A DNA stretch of 64,000 bases from Flagellimonas aquimarina. Lineage in GTDB: Bacteria > Bacteroidota > Bacteroidia > Flavobacteriales > Flavobacteriaceae. The DNA lies in the NCBI RefSeq assembly GCF_003149745.1, contig NZ_QGEG01000002.1, positions 1,116,001 through 1,180,000 on the forward strand, read 5' to 3'. The position numbers were made by a program, and so were the translations under genes. Below the pieces are notes generated by a model. The model saw only the letters and a program-made list of their open reading frames with translations. It did not search any database and was not told where the DNA came from. Below are positions 63,780 to 64,000 of the stretch, one piece after another (the stretch's first letter is position 1; every line of letters begins with the position of its first letter).

Positions 63780-64000
63780 TTAGTTTGAACTGAAATAACC
63801 TTTCATAATTCCTCTTTGCGAATCCCTGATAAATTGCAGGATTTCATCTCGTTCCGGAGTAGCCTCCATTTCTGCTTCTATGATGGAAGCGGCTTGAGAG
63901 TTATTATAATTTCTTTGATAAAGTATGCGGTAAATGTTTTGAACCTCTCTAATCTTGTGGGCCTCAAATCCTCTCCTTCGTAGTCCTATTGAATTGATGC
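63780..64000 (-). CDS. lpxA: UDP-N-acetylglucosamine acyltransferase, C-terminal part (5' end outside window)
   Basis: The last 73 residues of LpxA are seen: INSIGLRRRGF, then EVQNIYRILYQRNYNNSQA and ERDEILQFIRDSQRGIMKGY, which is the C-terminal helical domain of the family. LpxA adds the first acyl chain to UDP-GlcNAc in lipid A synthesis. The stop lies four bases before the efp start, and the remainder is beyond 64000. Confidence 0.93.
   Translation of the reverse strand, partial: INSIGLRRRGFEAHKIREVQNIYRILYQRNYNNSQAASIIEAEMEATPERDEILQFIRDSQRGIMKGYFSSN

Noticed and set aside
1..64000. tRNA, rRNA, transposases, prophage genes, CRISPR arrays
   Set aside because: Looked for in gaps and among the translated frames; none found.

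Overview
The window comes from a member of the Bacteroidota, most likely a marine Flavobacteriaceae. The evidence is the low GC content, many lipoprotein signals ending in (L/S)SC or similar, weak or absent Shine-Dalgarno sequences, several promoters of the flavobacterial TTG / TAnnTTTG type, a short 287-residue RpoD, a carboxypeptidase-regulatory/TonB-plug protein, a GH16 glucanase lipoprotein and typical flavobacterial gene orders (lpxD next to efp and lpxA). No tRNA, rRNA, transposon, prophage or CRISPR array was seen. It looks like core chromosome with some variable single genes.

Layout. 1-6219: a minus-strand operon with a Tat-exported, lipoprotein-type molybdenum hydroxylase (small 2Fe-2S and large molybdopterin subunits), followed by Moco synthesis genes (moaD, moaA, mobA, a MoeB-rhodanese fusion) and a cut-off TauE/SafE permease. 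6402-13307: envelope and secreted proteins (vWA lipoprotein, DUF1080, M14 carboxypeptidase, amidase, 3D-domain lipoprotein, pirin, serine hydrolase). 13378-13512: a structured RNA candidate with tandem terminators. 13584-25992: menB, a putative metalloprotease lipoprotein, acyltransferase, racemase, RidA-like lipoprotein, a vWA/plug chimera, a GAF-LuxR regulator and small metabolic genes including a GH16 lipoprotein. 26043-31558: glycosyltransferase, SF2 helicase, rpoD, then two tiny related peptides and two genes, one of them a degenerate HPt protein. 31687-49443: dipeptidase, thioesterase, phosphatidylserine decarboxylase, a sortilin-like 1011-residue protein, cysE-cysM, paired hydrolases, a MoxR/vWA pair. 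49445-57406: the complete his operon hisG-D-C-B-H-(GNAT)-A-(DinB)-F-IE. 57608-64000: SPFH protein, a membrane vWA protein, fabG, sucD, lpxD, efp and the 3' end of lpxA.

Main points. The his operon is preceded by an 18-codon leader ORF with four consecutive His codons and then a strong intrinsic terminator, a complete attenuator layout. Downstream of rpoD, two adjacent unannotated ORFs of 32 and 33 codons share a YLxF(L/I)Q(E/D)LNE(I/M)L core, and are therefore very probably real micro-proteins. Between the serine hydrolase gene and menB there is a candidate 6S-like RNA. Three convergent gene pairs share a 4-base palindrome (TTAA or CTAG) in which both stop codons are embedded.
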